A stretch of DNA of 64,000 bases from Pseudomonas sp. ICMP22404 (GTDB taxonomy: Bacteria; Pseudomonadota; Gammaproteobacteria; Pseudomonadales; Pseudomonadaceae): assembly GCF_006227205.1 (NCBI RefSeq), contig NZ_VCNG01000011.1:62001-126000 (forward strand), written 5' to 3'. Both the position numbers and the translations under genes were made by a program. Positions 16,744-25,577 of the stretch are shown here, in pieces (the first letter of the stretch is position 1; each line of letters begins with the position of its first letter). A model generated the notes under the pieces. That model saw nothing but the letters and a program-made list of their open reading frames with translations, made no database searches and was not told where the DNA came from.

Positions 16744-17371
16744 TGTGGGAGCGAGCCTGCTCGCGATGAGGTCGGCACATCCGACATCTATTTCAACTGA
16801 CCCGCCGCCATCGCGAGCAGGCTCGCTCCCACCCTGGATTGCTGGCGATCACAGCATTCGGGAACACCACCGGACCTTTGTGGGAGCGAGCCTGCTCGCG
16901 AAGACGTCGGCACATCCAACATCTCTCTCGACTGACCCACTGCCATCGCGAGCAGGCTCGCTCCCACCCTGGATTGCTGGCGATCCCAGCATTCGGGAAC
17001 ACCACCGGACCTTTGTGGGAGCGAGCCTGCTCGCGATGAGGGCGGCATATCCAACATCTCTCTCGACTGACCCACCGCTTTCGCGAGCAAGCCCGCTCCC
17101 ACCCTGGATTGCTGGCGATCCCAGCATTCGGGAACACCACCTGACCTTTGTGGGAGCGAGCCTGCTCGCGAAGACGTCGGCACATCCGACATCTATCTCG
17201 ACTGATCCACCGCTTTCGCGAGCAAGCCCGCTCCCACCCTGGATTGCTGGCGATCACAGCATTCGTGAATGACGCAGGACCTGTGGGAGCGAGCCTGCTC
17301 GCGATGAGGGCGGCATATCCAACATCTCTCTCGACTGACCCGCCGCTTTCGCGGGCAAGCCCGCTCCCACA
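16744..17371. repeat. Tandem array of five REP doublets with 135-bp period
   Basis: Copies of TGTGGGAGCGAGCCTGCTCG start at 16744, 16879, 17014, 17149 and 17282 (steps 135, 135, 135, 133). Each is paired with an inverted copy roughly 75 bases later, and the connecting sequences (CCCTGGATTGCTGGCGATC) are also nearly identical. The whole block is therefore a tandem duplication of one REP doublet plus linker. It fills the gap between modules A and B; open frames in it are artefacts of repetition. Confidence 0.93.
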
Positions 17372-17411
17372 GGGCTTCTGACTTTACTTGCCTATCACCG
17401 GAGCACTCTCC

Positions 17412-17996
17412 ATGCAGATCACGCCGATCCTCACGCAGTTGCGTGAGCAATGCCCAACGCTCGCCAGTCGAGTGATCGCGGGCCTGGACCTCGTCGCGTT
17501 GCAAGCCGGCACGCCCCTGCAAACCCCGTGTGCCTATGTTCTGTCGAGCACCGATGTGGCGAGCCGGAACACGGCACAGAACGTCACGCTGCAAACGGTG
17601 CGTGACCGTTTCGACGTGGTGTTGGTGCTCGATGCCAGTGACGCGACAACCGCGCTGGATCTGTTGCACGACCTGCGAGCCGAATTGTGGCGCGGGTTGG
17701 TGGGGTTCAAGCCTGGCGCCACTTACTCCGGCATTGAATACGACGGCAGCGAACCGGTCTCCGTCAACAGCGACCGAGCGTTGTTCCGGTTGCGCTTTTT
17801 CGCTGAGTTCCAGCTGGGCCGCAATCTGGCGAGCCAGCCTGCCGAAAGCTGGCACGAACGTGAACTGGACGGATTGTCGTCCTTTACCGGGGCCACCGTG
17901 CAGGTCGATGCCATCGACCCGGCGGACCCCAACCTGAAACGTCCCGGCCCCGACGGGCGCCTGGAACTGACTTTCTCTGGAGACGTAACCCCATGA
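17412..17996 (+). CDS. Mu gp37-like tail terminator protein (module B, first gene)
   Basis: 194 residues from ATG 17412; a start at 17388 is possible but lacks a ribosome site. Soluble alpha/beta protein resembling Mu gp37/tail terminator type (ALDLLHDLRAELWRGLVGF). It would cap the head-proximal end of tail B in the absence of a head. It opens the Mu/SfV-type gene order and overlaps the next gene by ATGA. Confidence 0.7.
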   Translation: MQITPILTQLREQCPTLASRVIAGLDLVALQAGTPLQTPCAYVLSSTDVASRNTAQNVTLQTVRDRFDVVLVLDASDATTALDLLHDLRAELWRGLVGFKPGATYSGIEYDGSEPVSVNSDRALFRLRFFAEFQLGRNLASQPAESWHERELDGLSSFTGATVQVDAIDPADPNLKRPGPDGRLELTFSGDVTP

Positions 17997-18175
17997 GCAA
18001 ACGCATCACCGTACTGCCGGCCCCGGGCCGTGTGGTACCGGACCCGGAAGCGGGCGATCTGTTGCCCCTCGAAGGCCGTGAAGTGCCGGACAACGCCTGG
18101 TGGCGTCGACGTCTGGCCGACGGCGATATCACTACCAAAGCCGTGAAAGCGGCCAAACCACAGGGAGCCAAATAA
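17993..18175 (+). CDS. DUF2635 / Mu gp38-like small protein (module B)
   Basis: 60 residues: ITVLPAPGRVVPDPEAGDLL followed by EGREVPDNAWWRRRLADGDI, the classic DUF2635 pattern found just before Mu/SfV-type sheath genes. Function unknown, probably a tail assembly accessory. Coupled to both neighbours by overlapping stop and start codons. Confidence 0.88.
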   Translation: MSKRITVLPAPGRVVPDPEAGDLLPLEGREVPDNAWWRRRLADGDITTKAVKAAKPQGAK

Positions 18176-19671
18176 TGGCGATCGGATTCAGCAACATCCC
18201 CGCGGACATTCGTGTTCCGCTGTTCTACGCCGAAATGGACAACTCGGCCGCCAATAGCGCGTCGTCGGCCATGCGCCGGTTGATCGTCGCCCAGGTCAAC
18301 GACAACATTGCCCCGGCAGCGGTCGGCAAACTGGTGCTGGTCTCCAGCGTCGCCCTGGCCAAAAGCATCGGCGGGCAGGGCTCGATGCTCGCCTCGATGT
18401 ACGAGACCTGGCGCAAGACCGACCCGCTTGGCGAAATCTGGTGCCTGCCGCTGCACAACGTCGAAGGCGCCATTGCCAAGGGCGTGCTGACCCTTACCGG
18501 CACCGCCACCGAAAGCGGTGTGCTCAACCTTTACATCGGCGGCGTACGTGTTCAGGCAGCCACCGTCAACGGTGCTACCGCGGCCCAGGCTGCCACGGCG
18601 CTGGCCTTGAAAGTCAACGCGACAGCCGACCTGCCAGTGACCGCCGCAGCCGTCGACGGAGTGGTGACCCTCAGCGCCAAATGGACCGGCGACAGTGGCA
18701 ACGACATCAGCCTGCAGTTCAATCGTCTGGGCAAGAGCAACGGTGAAGACACCCCCGCGGGCCTGACCACTGCCATCACCCCCATGACCGGTGGCGCTGG
18801 CGTACCGGACCAGACCGCCGCCGTCGCGGCCCTGGGTGACGAGCCATTCGAATTCATCGCCATGCCGTGGTCCGACCTGTCGAGCCTGAATACCTGGCAA
18901 GCGGTGATGGATGACAGCACCGGTCGCTGGTCCTGGGCCAAGCAGTTGTTCGGCCATGTCTACAGTGCCAAGCGCGGCACCATCGGCACTCTGGTGGCGG
19001 CCGGCCAGGCGCGCAACGACCAGCACATGACCATTCAGGCCCTGGAGCCGGGCGTGCCGCAACCGTCGTGGGTCCAGGCCGCCGCACTGGCCGCCCGCAC
19101 CGCCGTGTTTATCTCGGCCGACGCCAGCCGTCCGACCCAGAGCGGCAGCCTGCCGGGCCTGGATCCGGCACCGGCCAGCGAACGCTTCACCTTGACCGAG
19201 CGCCAGTCGCTGCTCAACTACGGCATCGCGACCGCCTACTACGAAGGCGGCTATGTGCGTATTCAGCGCTCCATCACCACGTATCAGAAAAATGCCTTCG
19301 GCCAGGCTGACAACTCTTACCTGGACAGCGAAACCATGCACCAGTCGGCGTTCATCGTGCGTCGCCTGCAAAGTGTGATCACCAGCAAGTACGGTCGCCA
19401 CAAACTGGCCTCCGACGGCACCCGCTTCGGCGCCGGCCAACCCATCGTGACCCCGAGCACGATTCGCGGCGAGCTGATCGCCCAGTACGCCAAGCTGGAG
19501 CTGGAAGGTCACGTGGAAAACGCCGAGTTGTTCGCCGAACACCTGATCGTCGAGCGCGACAGCCAGGACCCGAGCCGGGTCAATGTGCTGTTCCCTCCGG
19601 ATTACATCAACGGCCTGCGAGTGTTCGCGCTGCTCAACCAATTCCGTCTGCAGTACGACGCTGCTGCCTGA
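18175..19671 (+). CDS. Contractile tail sheath, Mu gpL/SfV type (module B)
   Basis: 498 residues from ATG 18175. Starts AIGFSNIPADIRVPLFYAEM, the typical SfV/Mu gpL sheath N-terminus, and ends with the C-terminal subtilisin-like sheath fold and YINGLRVFALLNQFRLQYD. It is about 110 residues longer than the module A sheath and not obviously related in sequence, so the two sheaths cannot be recent duplicates. The extra upstream frame from 18100 lies in the preceding gene and is rejected. Confidence 0.94.
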   Translation: MAIGFSNIPADIRVPLFYAEMDNSAANSASSAMRRLIVAQVNDNIAPAAVGKLVLVSSVALAKSIGGQGSMLASMYETWRKTDPLGEIWCLPLHNVEGAIAKGVLTLTGTATESGVLNLYIGGVRVQAATVNGATAAQAATALALKVNATADLPVTAAAVDGVVTLSAKWTGDSGNDISLQFNRLGKSNGEDTPAGLTTAITPMTGGAGVPDQTAAVAALGDEPFEFIAMPWSDLSSLNTWQAVMDDSTGRWSWAKQLFGHVYSAKRGTIGTLVAAGQARNDQHMTIQALEPGVPQPSWVQAAALAARTAVFISADASRPTQSGSLPGLDPAPASERFTLTERQSLLNYGIATAYYEGGYVRIQRSITTYQKNAFGQADNSYLDSETMHQSAFIVRRLQSVITSKYGRHKLASDGTRFGAGQPIVTPSTIRGELIAQYAKLELEGHVENAELFAEHLIVERDSQDPSRVNVLFPPDYINGLRVFALLNQFRLQYDAAA

Positions 19672-19696
19672 GTGTCGTGTTTGAACGCATGAATTC

Positions 19697-19720
19697 AGCC
19701 CACCCCGCGTGGGCTTTTTA
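19697..19720 (+). terminator. Hairpin with T run between sheath B and tube B
   Basis: Stem AGCCCAC/GTGGGCT, five-base loop, then TTTTTA. Located in the 67-base gap between the sheath and tube genes; probably a partial terminator adjusting the ratio or protecting mRNA ends. Confidence 0.65.
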
Positions 19721-19737
19721 TTTGAAGGAGAAACACC

Positions 19738-20085
19738 ATGGGTCAACTGATTGCGGGCACCTGCTACGTCAAAGTGGACGGCGCCCAACTGACCATCAAC
19801 GGTGGCTGCGAAGCACCACTGATGTTCACCAAACGTGAAACCGTCGTACCGGGTTTCTATAAGGAAACCGACATCGCTCCGTCCTTCAAGGTGACGGCGT
19901 TGCACACTGCGGACTTCCCGCTCAAGCAACTGGTGGCCGGCACCGACATGACCGTCACGTGCGAGTTCAGCAACGGCAAGGTCTACGTGCTGGCCGGCGC
20001 CTACCTGGTGGAAGAACCGGTGTCCAAGGGCGACGACGCCACCATCGAACTGAAATTCGAAGGCATCAAGGGGACCTGGCAATGA
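19738..20085 (+). CDS. Tail tube, Mu gpM type (module B)
   Basis: 115 residues (MGQLIAGTCYVKVDGAQLTI start; beta-rich, ending LKFEGIKGTWQ), a phage tail tube of the Mu gpM/SfV family. Strong AAGGAG ribosome site before ATG. Overlaps the following chaperone start by four bases. Distinct from the longer FII tube of module A. Confidence 0.9.
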   Translation: MGQLIAGTCYVKVDGAQLTINGGCEAPLMFTKRETVVPGFYKETDIAPSFKVTALHTADFPLKQLVAGTDMTVTCEFSNGKVYVLAGAYLVEEPVSKGDDATIELKFEGIKGTWQ

Positions 20086-20378
20086 GCGATATGGTGACCT
20101 TGCGCGTGGCCATCGAGGCCCACGGCGAGCCGGTGAACCAACTGACCCTGCGCCGTCCGACGGTGCAGGAGGTCCGGGCGATCAAGGCGCTGCCGTACAA
20201 GATCGACAAGAGCGAGGAGGTGAGCCTGGACATGGACGTCTCGGCCAAATACATCGCGGTCTGCGCCGGCATCCCACCGTCGTCGGTCAACCAGCTGGAC
20301 CTGGCCGACCTCAACGCGCTGAGCTGGGCTGTCGCGAGTTTTTTCATGAGTGCGGCGTCGCAGCCATCGGCGATCTGA
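20082..20378 (+). CDS. Tail assembly chaperone, Mu gp41 type (module B)
   Basis: 98 residues, zero-frame product, matching Mu gp41/gpE-like chaperones (LTLRRPTVQEVRAIKALPY). It binds the tape measure during assembly. Near its end, codons AGT TTT TTC contain the slippery sequence T TTT TTC (20339-20345) leading to a longer -1 product. Confidence 0.85.
   Translation: MSDMVTLRVAIEAHGEPVNQLTLRRPTVQEVRAIKALPYKIDKSEEVSLDMDVSAKYIAVCAGIPPSSVNQLDLADLNALSWAVASFFMSAASQPSAI
20339..20345 (+). promoter_or_regulatory. Slippery heptamer for -1 frameshift (module B)
   Basis: T TTT TTC in the gp41 frame obeys X XXY YYZ. A one-base backward slip enters an open frame that runs to the TGA at 20507-20509, which overlaps the tape measure start. 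Confidence 0.85.
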
Positions 20379-20509
20379 TCGCAGCCGCCTATGACCTGGC
20401 CTGGTTCTGGAAGGTTGACCCCGAACAGATGATGGCCAGGCCACTGGATGTGCTCCGTGAATCCCTGGAGCACGCGCAACGGATCAATGCGATGCAGCAG
20501 GTGCAGTGA
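20345..20509 (+). CDS. Frameshift extension of the gp41-type chaperone (module B)
   Basis: 54 codons in the -1 frame from CAT at 20345: HECGVAAIGDLIAAAYDLAW to INAMQQVQ. The peptide is hydrophobic then acidic/helical, as in Mu gp41.5-like extensions, and lacks its own good start, so it should be made as a fusion of about 142 residues. Its stop overlaps the tape measure ATG (TGATG), which argues for coupled translation. Confidence 0.82.
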   Translation, partial: HECGVAAIGDLIAAAYDLAWFWKVDPEQMMARPLDVLRESLEHAQRINAMQQVQ

Positions 20510-22083
20510 TGGCAGACACACAGAAGGTAGAGAAAAAAGCGGTGCTGCTGACCGGCATCGACGAGCTGTCGCCCAAGCTCGCCGGCCTTCGGGAGAAGGT
20601 CCAGGGCTTCAAACAGAACCTCGATGCGACCGGTCTTGGCAGTCTGGATATTTCCGGGCTGCTGCCGGACGGCGGTATCGCCAAACCGTTCATGGACGGG
20701 CTTAAGTCGGCGGTGGCGTTCAAGGGTGAAGTCGTGGAGGTGAACGCGGCAGCCAGCGCCGTCCAGGCTCCGGCCGCGCCGTTGGTAGCGGCACAGGGCC
20801 TGGATGGATTGAAGACGTCCATCAGCAATGTGTCGTTGCAGTTCGGCTCGGCGTTGGTACCCGCGGTCAATGCGTTGACGGTTGGTCTACAGCCGATGAT
20901 CGGTGGTGTGGCCCAGGTGCTGCAGGACAATCCGCAACTGGTGCAGGGCCTGGCAACGGGCGCCGTGGCGTTCAGTGCGATGCAGACGGCGGTCAGCGGT
21001 GCGAGCCAGGCCCTCGAAGTGGTCAGCCTCGCCCTGAAAATGAACCCCATTGGCCTGGCCGCCATGGGCATCGCCTTGGCGGCGGGGATGATCATCGCTT
21101 ACTGGGAACCGATCTCGGCGTTCTTCGCCGGGCTCTGGCAAAGGCTTGCGCCCATCGTTGTGCCGATGGCCGAGTTCTTCAAGACGCTGTTCGCCTTTAC
21201 CCCGATGGGGCAGGTGATCAGCAACTGGGGGCCGATCAGCAGTTTCTTCGGCGCGCTGTGGAATGTGCTCGTGGCGGCGGCGACGCCCATCATCGGCTTT
21301 ATGCAGACGTTGTTCGCTTGGTCGCCCCTGGGTTTGATCATCAATAACTGGGGCCCCCTGACCGGGTTGTTCTCGGCCATCTGGGATCTGCTCAAGGCCT
21401 TGACCGTGCCGGTGATGGACGCGCTCCAGGGCCTTTTCAACTGGACGCCGTTGGGCCTGATCATGGCCAACTGGGGCACCCTTGTGGACGTCTTCGCCGG
21501 AATCTGGGAAGGCCTGCGCAATCAGGTGTCGATCATGTTGGCAGTGTTCGGCGGGCTATTCGACTGGTCGCCCATCGAGGGCCTCACGAAGCAGAGGGGG
21601 CCAGTGAGTGAGTGGCTCAGCCAGTGGTGGGACGAGCTGCAGGAGGTGATCGCGCCGATCAAGGCGTTCTTCAACGGTGGTTTTGGCGAGGTCATCACCA
21701 CGTTTACCGGCAAGGTCCAAGGGCTGACCGACGAGCAGCAGAAGACCAATGCCGAAGGTAAGGGTGAACTGGCGCCGGCGTTTTTTGGCGCGGCCAATGA
21801 ATCGTCGTCGGGGCTGTCCTCCAGCTTGGCGCCGATGCCTGGCAATCTTGCGCAGAAAGCCTCGCTGGCGCCCGGTGCGCTGCCGCAGACCTCCAGTGCG
21901 TTGGTGCAACAAAGTGCCGCGAACAGTCGCACCCAGCTTGAAGGCGGCCTGACCGTACGCTTCGAAAACGCGCCGGCCGGTTTGCGCGCCGAGCCTCCGC
22001 AGACCAATCAACCGGGCCTGGCGGTGAGTTCGCGCATCGGTTATCGCTCTCTGTCCGCAGGAGGTTCCAATGAGCTGGCGTGA
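20509..22083 (+). CDS. Tape measure protein (module B)
   Basis: 524 residues; I choose ATG 20509 over the GTG one codon earlier. The middle consists of a 41-residue repeat, each copy with LF.W.PLG.I..NWGP and a following amphipathic helix (residues about 227-267, 268-308, 309-349, 350-390, and a weaker copy before). This is the Mu gp42/SfV-type tape measure. It is about 170 residues shorter than that of module A, so tail B is predicted to be shorter. Confidence 0.9.
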   Translation: MADTQKVEKKAVLLTGIDELSPKLAGLREKVQGFKQNLDATGLGSLDISGLLPDGGIAKPFMDGLKSAVAFKGEVVEVNAAASAVQAPAAPLVAAQGLDGLKTSISNVSLQFGSALVPAVNALTVGLQPMIGGVAQVLQDNPQLVQGLATGAVAFSAMQTAVSGASQALEVVSLALKMNPIGLAAMGIALAAGMIIAYWEPISAFFAGLWQRLAPIVVPMAEFFKTLFAFTPMGQVISNWGPISSFFGALWNVLVAAATPIIGFMQTLFAWSPLGLIINNWGPLTGLFSAIWDLLKALTVPVMDALQGLFNWTPLGLIMANWGTLVDVFAGIWEGLRNQVSIMLAVFGGLFDWSPIEGLTKQRGPVSEWLSQWWDELQEVIAPIKAFFNGGFGEVITTFTGKVQGLTDEQQKTNAEGKGELAPAFFGAANESSSGLSSSLAPMPGNLAQKASLAPGALPQTSSALVQQSAANSRTQLEGGLTVRFENAPAGLRAEPPQTNQPGLAVSSRIGYRSLSAGGSNELA

Positions 22084-23308
22084 TCGTTTATTGCCGGCGT
22101 CGTTCCGTGGCGTCGGGTTCTGGGTCGACCAGGCGAAAACCCCGGTAGGGCACAAGGGCCAGTTGCATGAATACCCGCAGCGCGACCAACCGTTTTTCGA
22201 AGGGCTGGGCCAGCAGGCGAAGATCCATGAACTGACCGCGTTTATCGTCGGCCCCGACTGCCTGGAGCAGCGTGACAAACTGCTCAAGGCGTTGGAGCAG
22301 GGCAGTGGCGAGCTGGTGCACCCTTGGCTGGGACGGATGCAGGTCAAGGTCGGCGAGTGCGACATGACCCAGACCCGCCAGGACGGCGGGCTGGTCACCT
22401 TTGCCCTGAAGTTCTACCCCAACCAGCCGCTGCAATTTCCCTCGGCCGCGATCAACAGCCAGAAACTGCTGCTGGTGTCGGCTGACAGCTTCCTGGGTTC
22501 GGCGGTGCGGCGTTTCGAAGACGCGATGACCTTGATCAAGGCCGCGCGGATCGGCATCGCCGACCTGCGCAACAGCCTCAAGGAGGTCTACGGGGTTATC
22601 GAGCAGGAGCTGAAGCCGTTGATCGAGGTCTATGGGCAGCTCAGCGATCTGGTCAAGGCGGTAAAGGAGTTGCCCAAGGAAGTGGCGGCCGAGTTCAAGG
22701 GATTGTTGGGGGACATCCGAGAGCTGAAGGACTTTGCCCGTGATGGCTATCGCGGCGTGATTGCCAGCGTGTCGCAACAGGTCGAAGCCATCCGCCAGGC
22801 GGACGCGCCCAAACTCACCACCGGCAAGGACACCACGGCGGCGGCCCAGGCCGTGGCCGATCTGGTCCAGGACACGCTGTTGGTCCAGGCCGCGCAATGG
22901 ATTGCGGCGATGCCCGTGGCGGCGCCGGTGGTCAAGCTTGGCGCCACGCCTTCAGTGGCGCAGCAGGCCGTGCAGCCGATCCAACGCCGGGATGTACCGG
23001 TGGCCGACGATGTCCTGGCCCTGCGTGATGCCCTCAACGAAGCCATTTGGCAGGCCTCCCTCAAGGCCGATCCGGATCATTACCAGGCATTGAACAACCT
23101 GCGTCAGCAAATGGCCGCGCACCTGACGGCGGTGGCGTCATCGGGTGTCCGGTTGATCAACCTGTCGTTCAAGCAAAGCCTGCCGGCGCTGGTGGTGGCT
23201 TATCAGCAATTTGCCGATGCCACCCGGGTGACCGAAGTGATCCAGCGCAACGGCGTGGCCCACCCAGGTTTCCTGCCGCCCAACGACCTGAAAGTCTCGG
23301 GGGAGTAA
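22070..23308 (+). CDS. Mu gpN/DNA circularization family baseplate protein (module B)
   Basis: 412 residues; the N-terminus MSWRDRLLPASFRGVGFWVD is the signature of the Mu gpN family, which is called DNA circularisation protein but acts in the baseplate hub. The protein has a long helical middle (KEVYGVIEQELKPLIEVYG). It overlaps the tape measure end by 14 bases. Confidence 0.9.
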   Translation: MSWRDRLLPASFRGVGFWVDQAKTPVGHKGQLHEYPQRDQPFFEGLGQQAKIHELTAFIVGPDCLEQRDKLLKALEQGSGELVHPWLGRMQVKVGECDMTQTRQDGGLVTFALKFYPNQPLQFPSAAINSQKLLLVSADSFLGSAVRRFEDAMTLIKAARIGIADLRNSLKEVYGVIEQELKPLIEVYGQLSDLVKAVKELPKEVAAEFKGLLGDIRELKDFARDGYRGVIASVSQQVEAIRQADAPKLTTGKDTTAAAQAVADLVQDTLLVQAAQWIAAMPVAAPVVKLGATPSVAQQAVQPIQRRDVPVADDVLALRDALNEAIWQASLKADPDHYQALNNLRQQMAAHLTAVASSGVRLINLSFKQSLPALVVAYQQFADATRVTEVIQRNGVAHPGFLPPNDLKVSGE

Positions 23309-23311
23309 GCC

Positions 23312-24352
23312 ATGAGCGAGTTCGATAACGTCGTCACGCTCACCGTCGGTGGGCTGGACTACGGCGGCTGGAAAAGCGTGGAAATCAGTGCGGACCTGGA
23401 GCGGCAGTTCCGCACCTTCAAACTCGACATCACCTGGCAATGGCCGGTGCAGATCCAGGCGGTGCCGATCCGTCCCGGTGATGAATGCCAGGTACGCATC
23501 GGTGCCGACCTGGTACTCAGCGGCTACGTGTTCAAGGCTCCGGTCAGCTATGACGGGCGCCAGATCACGCTGAGCATCGAAGGGGGTTCCAGAACCCAGG
23601 ACCTGGTGGATTGCGCAGCGATCAATCGTCCGAGCCAATGGCGGGGGCAGACGGTGCTGAGCATCGTTCAGGCCCTGGCCTCGCAATATGGCGTAGGGGT
23701 GGTCAGTGAAATCCCGGAAACGGCGCGTTTGAGCGAGCACAGCATCGTGCCGGGAGAAACCGTCTTTCAATCCATCGACCGTTTGCTGACGTTGTTCCGG
23801 GTGTTTTCCACCGACGACGCCGAAGGCCGCGTGCTGCTGGCCAAGCCCGGCAGCGCAGGGCGGGCCAGTGATGTGCTGGAGCTGGGCAAGAACATTCTTT
23901 CGGGCAACGCGCCGATGGACTACAGCCAGGTGTTCTCCGAATACCGGGTCATCGGCCAGCACAAGGGTAGCGACCAGCAGAGTGGGGCGGCAGTCAGCGA
24001 GGTGTCGGGCACCGCCACCGACTTGGGTTTCAAACGCAAGCGGGTGACGGTGATCAGCGAAAGCGCCCAACTGACCTCCGAGCTGGCCCAGCAACGAGCG
24101 GACTGGGAAAGCGCCATCCGCACCGGTCGCGCCCTGACCACCACCTACCGCGTGCAGGGCTGGCGCCAGGCCAATGGCGACTTGTGGCGCCACAACAGCC
24201 TGGTGCGGGTGATCGACCCGGTGCTGGGGTTCGACGGCGACATGCTGATTTCCAAGGTGACCTATTCACTGTCTGCCCAAGGCTCGGTGACCACCTTGCA
24301 AGTCGCCCCGCCCCATACCTTCGACGCGAACCCGGCCAAGCCCAAGTCCTGA
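23312..24352 (+). CDS. Mu gpP/gp44-like baseplate hub protein (module B)
   Basis: 346 residues (VVTLTVGGLDYGGWKSVEIS, then RPGDECQVRIGADLVLSGYV), the Mu gp44/T4 gp27-like hub that joins tube and spike. It is functionally equivalent to gpD of module A but clearly divergent. A REP cluster follows before the spike gene. Confidence 0.9.
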   Translation: MSEFDNVVTLTVGGLDYGGWKSVEISADLERQFRTFKLDITWQWPVQIQAVPIRPGDECQVRIGADLVLSGYVFKAPVSYDGRQITLSIEGGSRTQDLVDCAAINRPSQWRGQTVLSIVQALASQYGVGVVSEIPETARLSEHSIVPGETVFQSIDRLLTLFRVFSTDDAEGRVLLAKPGSAGRASDVLELGKNILSGNAPMDYSQVFSEYRVIGQHKGSDQQSGAAVSEVSGTATDLGFKRKRVTVISESAQLTSELAQQRADWESAIRTGRALTTTYRVQGWRQANGDLWRHNSLVRVIDPVLGFDGDMLISKVTYSLSAQGSVTTLQVAPPHTFDANPAKPKS

Positions 24353-24369
24353 GCCAGGCAGCGCCCACC

Positions 24370-24597
24370 TGTGGGAGCGGGCTTGCTCGCGAAGGCGGCG
24401 TATCAGTCACCCCAGCGTCCACTGACCCACCGCCATCGCGAGCAGGCTCGCTCCCACCCTGTTCCGGGGATAACCACAAAGTGCCCGCCCACCACAAACC
24501 CCCTGTGGGAGCGAGCCTGCTCCCACCCTGCTCCGGGGGCGGCCACAAAATCCCCGTCCAGCACAAACCCCCTGTGGGAGCGAGCCTGCTCGCGATG
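24370..24597. repeat. REP cluster inside the module B operon
   Basis: Four REP copies in about 230 bases: an outer doublet (24370 and its inverted mate near 24435-24458), a truncated one near 24503-24527, and one near 24573-24597. CACAAACCCCCTGTGGGAGC occurs twice. The cluster splits the hub gene from the spike gene and leaves no other content in this 317-base gap. Confidence 0.9.
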
Positions 24598-24669
24598 ACG
24601 GCGGACCAGCCACCGCCAACCTCAACTGACGTCCAGCCAACCCGCAACCCGATTTCCGAAGGGAACCCA

Positions 24670-25179
24670 ATGAGCCTACTGACCCGCCTCCTGGCGCGCG
24701 GCACTGTCGTGCTCGCCAATTCGGCTTCCAAACTGCAGTCGCTGCAGATGCGCCTCACTGCCGGCGAAGTGAACGACGACATGGAGCACTTCGAACCCTA
24801 CGGCTTCACCAGCAACCCGCTGGCCGGTGCCGAGGGCATCGCCACTTTCCTGGGCGGCGACCGTTCCCATGCCGTGGTACTGGTAGTCGCCGACCGCCGC
24901 TTTCGCCTCAAGGCCCTGGCCCCCGGCGAAGTGGCGATCTACACCGACGAGGGCGACAGGATTCACTTCAAGCGCGGCCGTGTTATCGACATTGACACCG
25001 CCACCCTGAACATCCGCGCCAGCAGTGCGGTGAACATCGACAGTCCTGTCATCAACCACACCGGCAAGATCATTTCCCAAGGCGACCAGATCGCCGGCGG
25101 CATCAGCCAGATCAAGCATGTGCATGTCGGCGTACAGGCCGGCAACGGCCAGACCGGCGCGCCGGCGGGAGGCCAATGA
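24670..25179 (+). CDS. Baseplate spike, Mu gp45/V type (module B)
   Basis: 169 residues from ATG 24670, with AAGGGAA as ribosome site; the upstream open frame runs through REP sequence and is rejected. The N-terminal OB domain (FEPYGFTSNPLAGAEGIATF) and the C-terminal beta-helix (LNIRASSAVNIDSPVINHTG) end in IKHVHVGVQ, whose HVHVG contains the HxH pattern of iron-binding spike tips known from gp45. Coupled to the next gene by ATGATG/TGA overlap. Confidence 0.9.
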   Translation: MSLLTRLLARGTVVLANSASKLQSLQMRLTAGEVNDDMEHFEPYGFTSNPLAGAEGIATFLGGDRSHAVVLVVADRRFRLKALAPGEVAIYTDEGDRIHFKRGRVIDIDTATLNIRASSAVNIDSPVINHTGKIISQGDQIAGGISQIKHVHVGVQAGNGQTGAPAGGQ

Positions 25180-25577
25180 TGTTCATCAGCCAGAACCTGC
25201 ACGCTGCGTTGACCCGCTCGGTACTGATCAGCCTGTTCACCTGGCGCCGCGCCGCTGACGACGATGCCGTCGATGACGAGGAGCGTTTCGGCTGGTGGGG
25301 CGACACTTTTCCTACGGTCGCCGATGACCGCATCGGCTCGCGGCTGTGGCTGCTGCGCCGGGTCAAGCTGACCCGCCAGACCCAGCTCGACGCCGAGTTC
25401 TACGCCCGCGAAGCCCTGCAATGGCTGATCGATGACGGCCATTGCAGGGCCATCGACATCATCAGCGAACGCCTCGATGCCCAGCGCCTGAACCTGCGCA
25501 CGGTCCTAACCCTGGCCGACGGCCAGCGCCTGGACATCAATCCCGATAACAGTTGGCAGGTGACCTATGCCGTTTGA
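25176..25577 (+). CDS. Mu gp46-like baseplate protein (module B)
   Basis: 133 residues, gp46 family (DEERFGWWGDTFPTVADDRIGSRLWLL is the family hallmark). Equivalent to W/gp25 in joining spike to wedge. Overlaps gp45 and gp47 genes. Confidence 0.9.
   Translation: MMFISQNLHAALTRSVLISLFTWRRAADDDAVDDEERFGWWGDTFPTVADDRIGSRLWLLRRVKLTRQTQLDAEFYAREALQWLIDDGHCRAIDIISERLDAQRLNLRTVLTLADGQRLDINPDNSWQVTYAV

Noticed and set aside
16631..17272. Repetitive protein of 213 residues
   Set aside because: Generated by reading through the REP array; identical blocks simply reflect the 135-bp DNA repeats.
16744..17371. Regular repeat array resembling a CRISPR
   Set aside because: The period is 135 bp, each unit contains inverted REP copies and the intervals are nearly identical, not unique spacers; no cas genes.
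17884..20082. 732-residue open frame on the minus strand
   Set aside because: It is antisense to the gp38-like, sheath and tube genes of module B, whose family matches are clear; long antisense frames are common in GC-rich coding DNA.
24184..24669. Long N-terminal extension of spike gene B
   Set aside because: Runs through the hub gene in another frame and through REP elements; ATG 24670 gives a normal family length.
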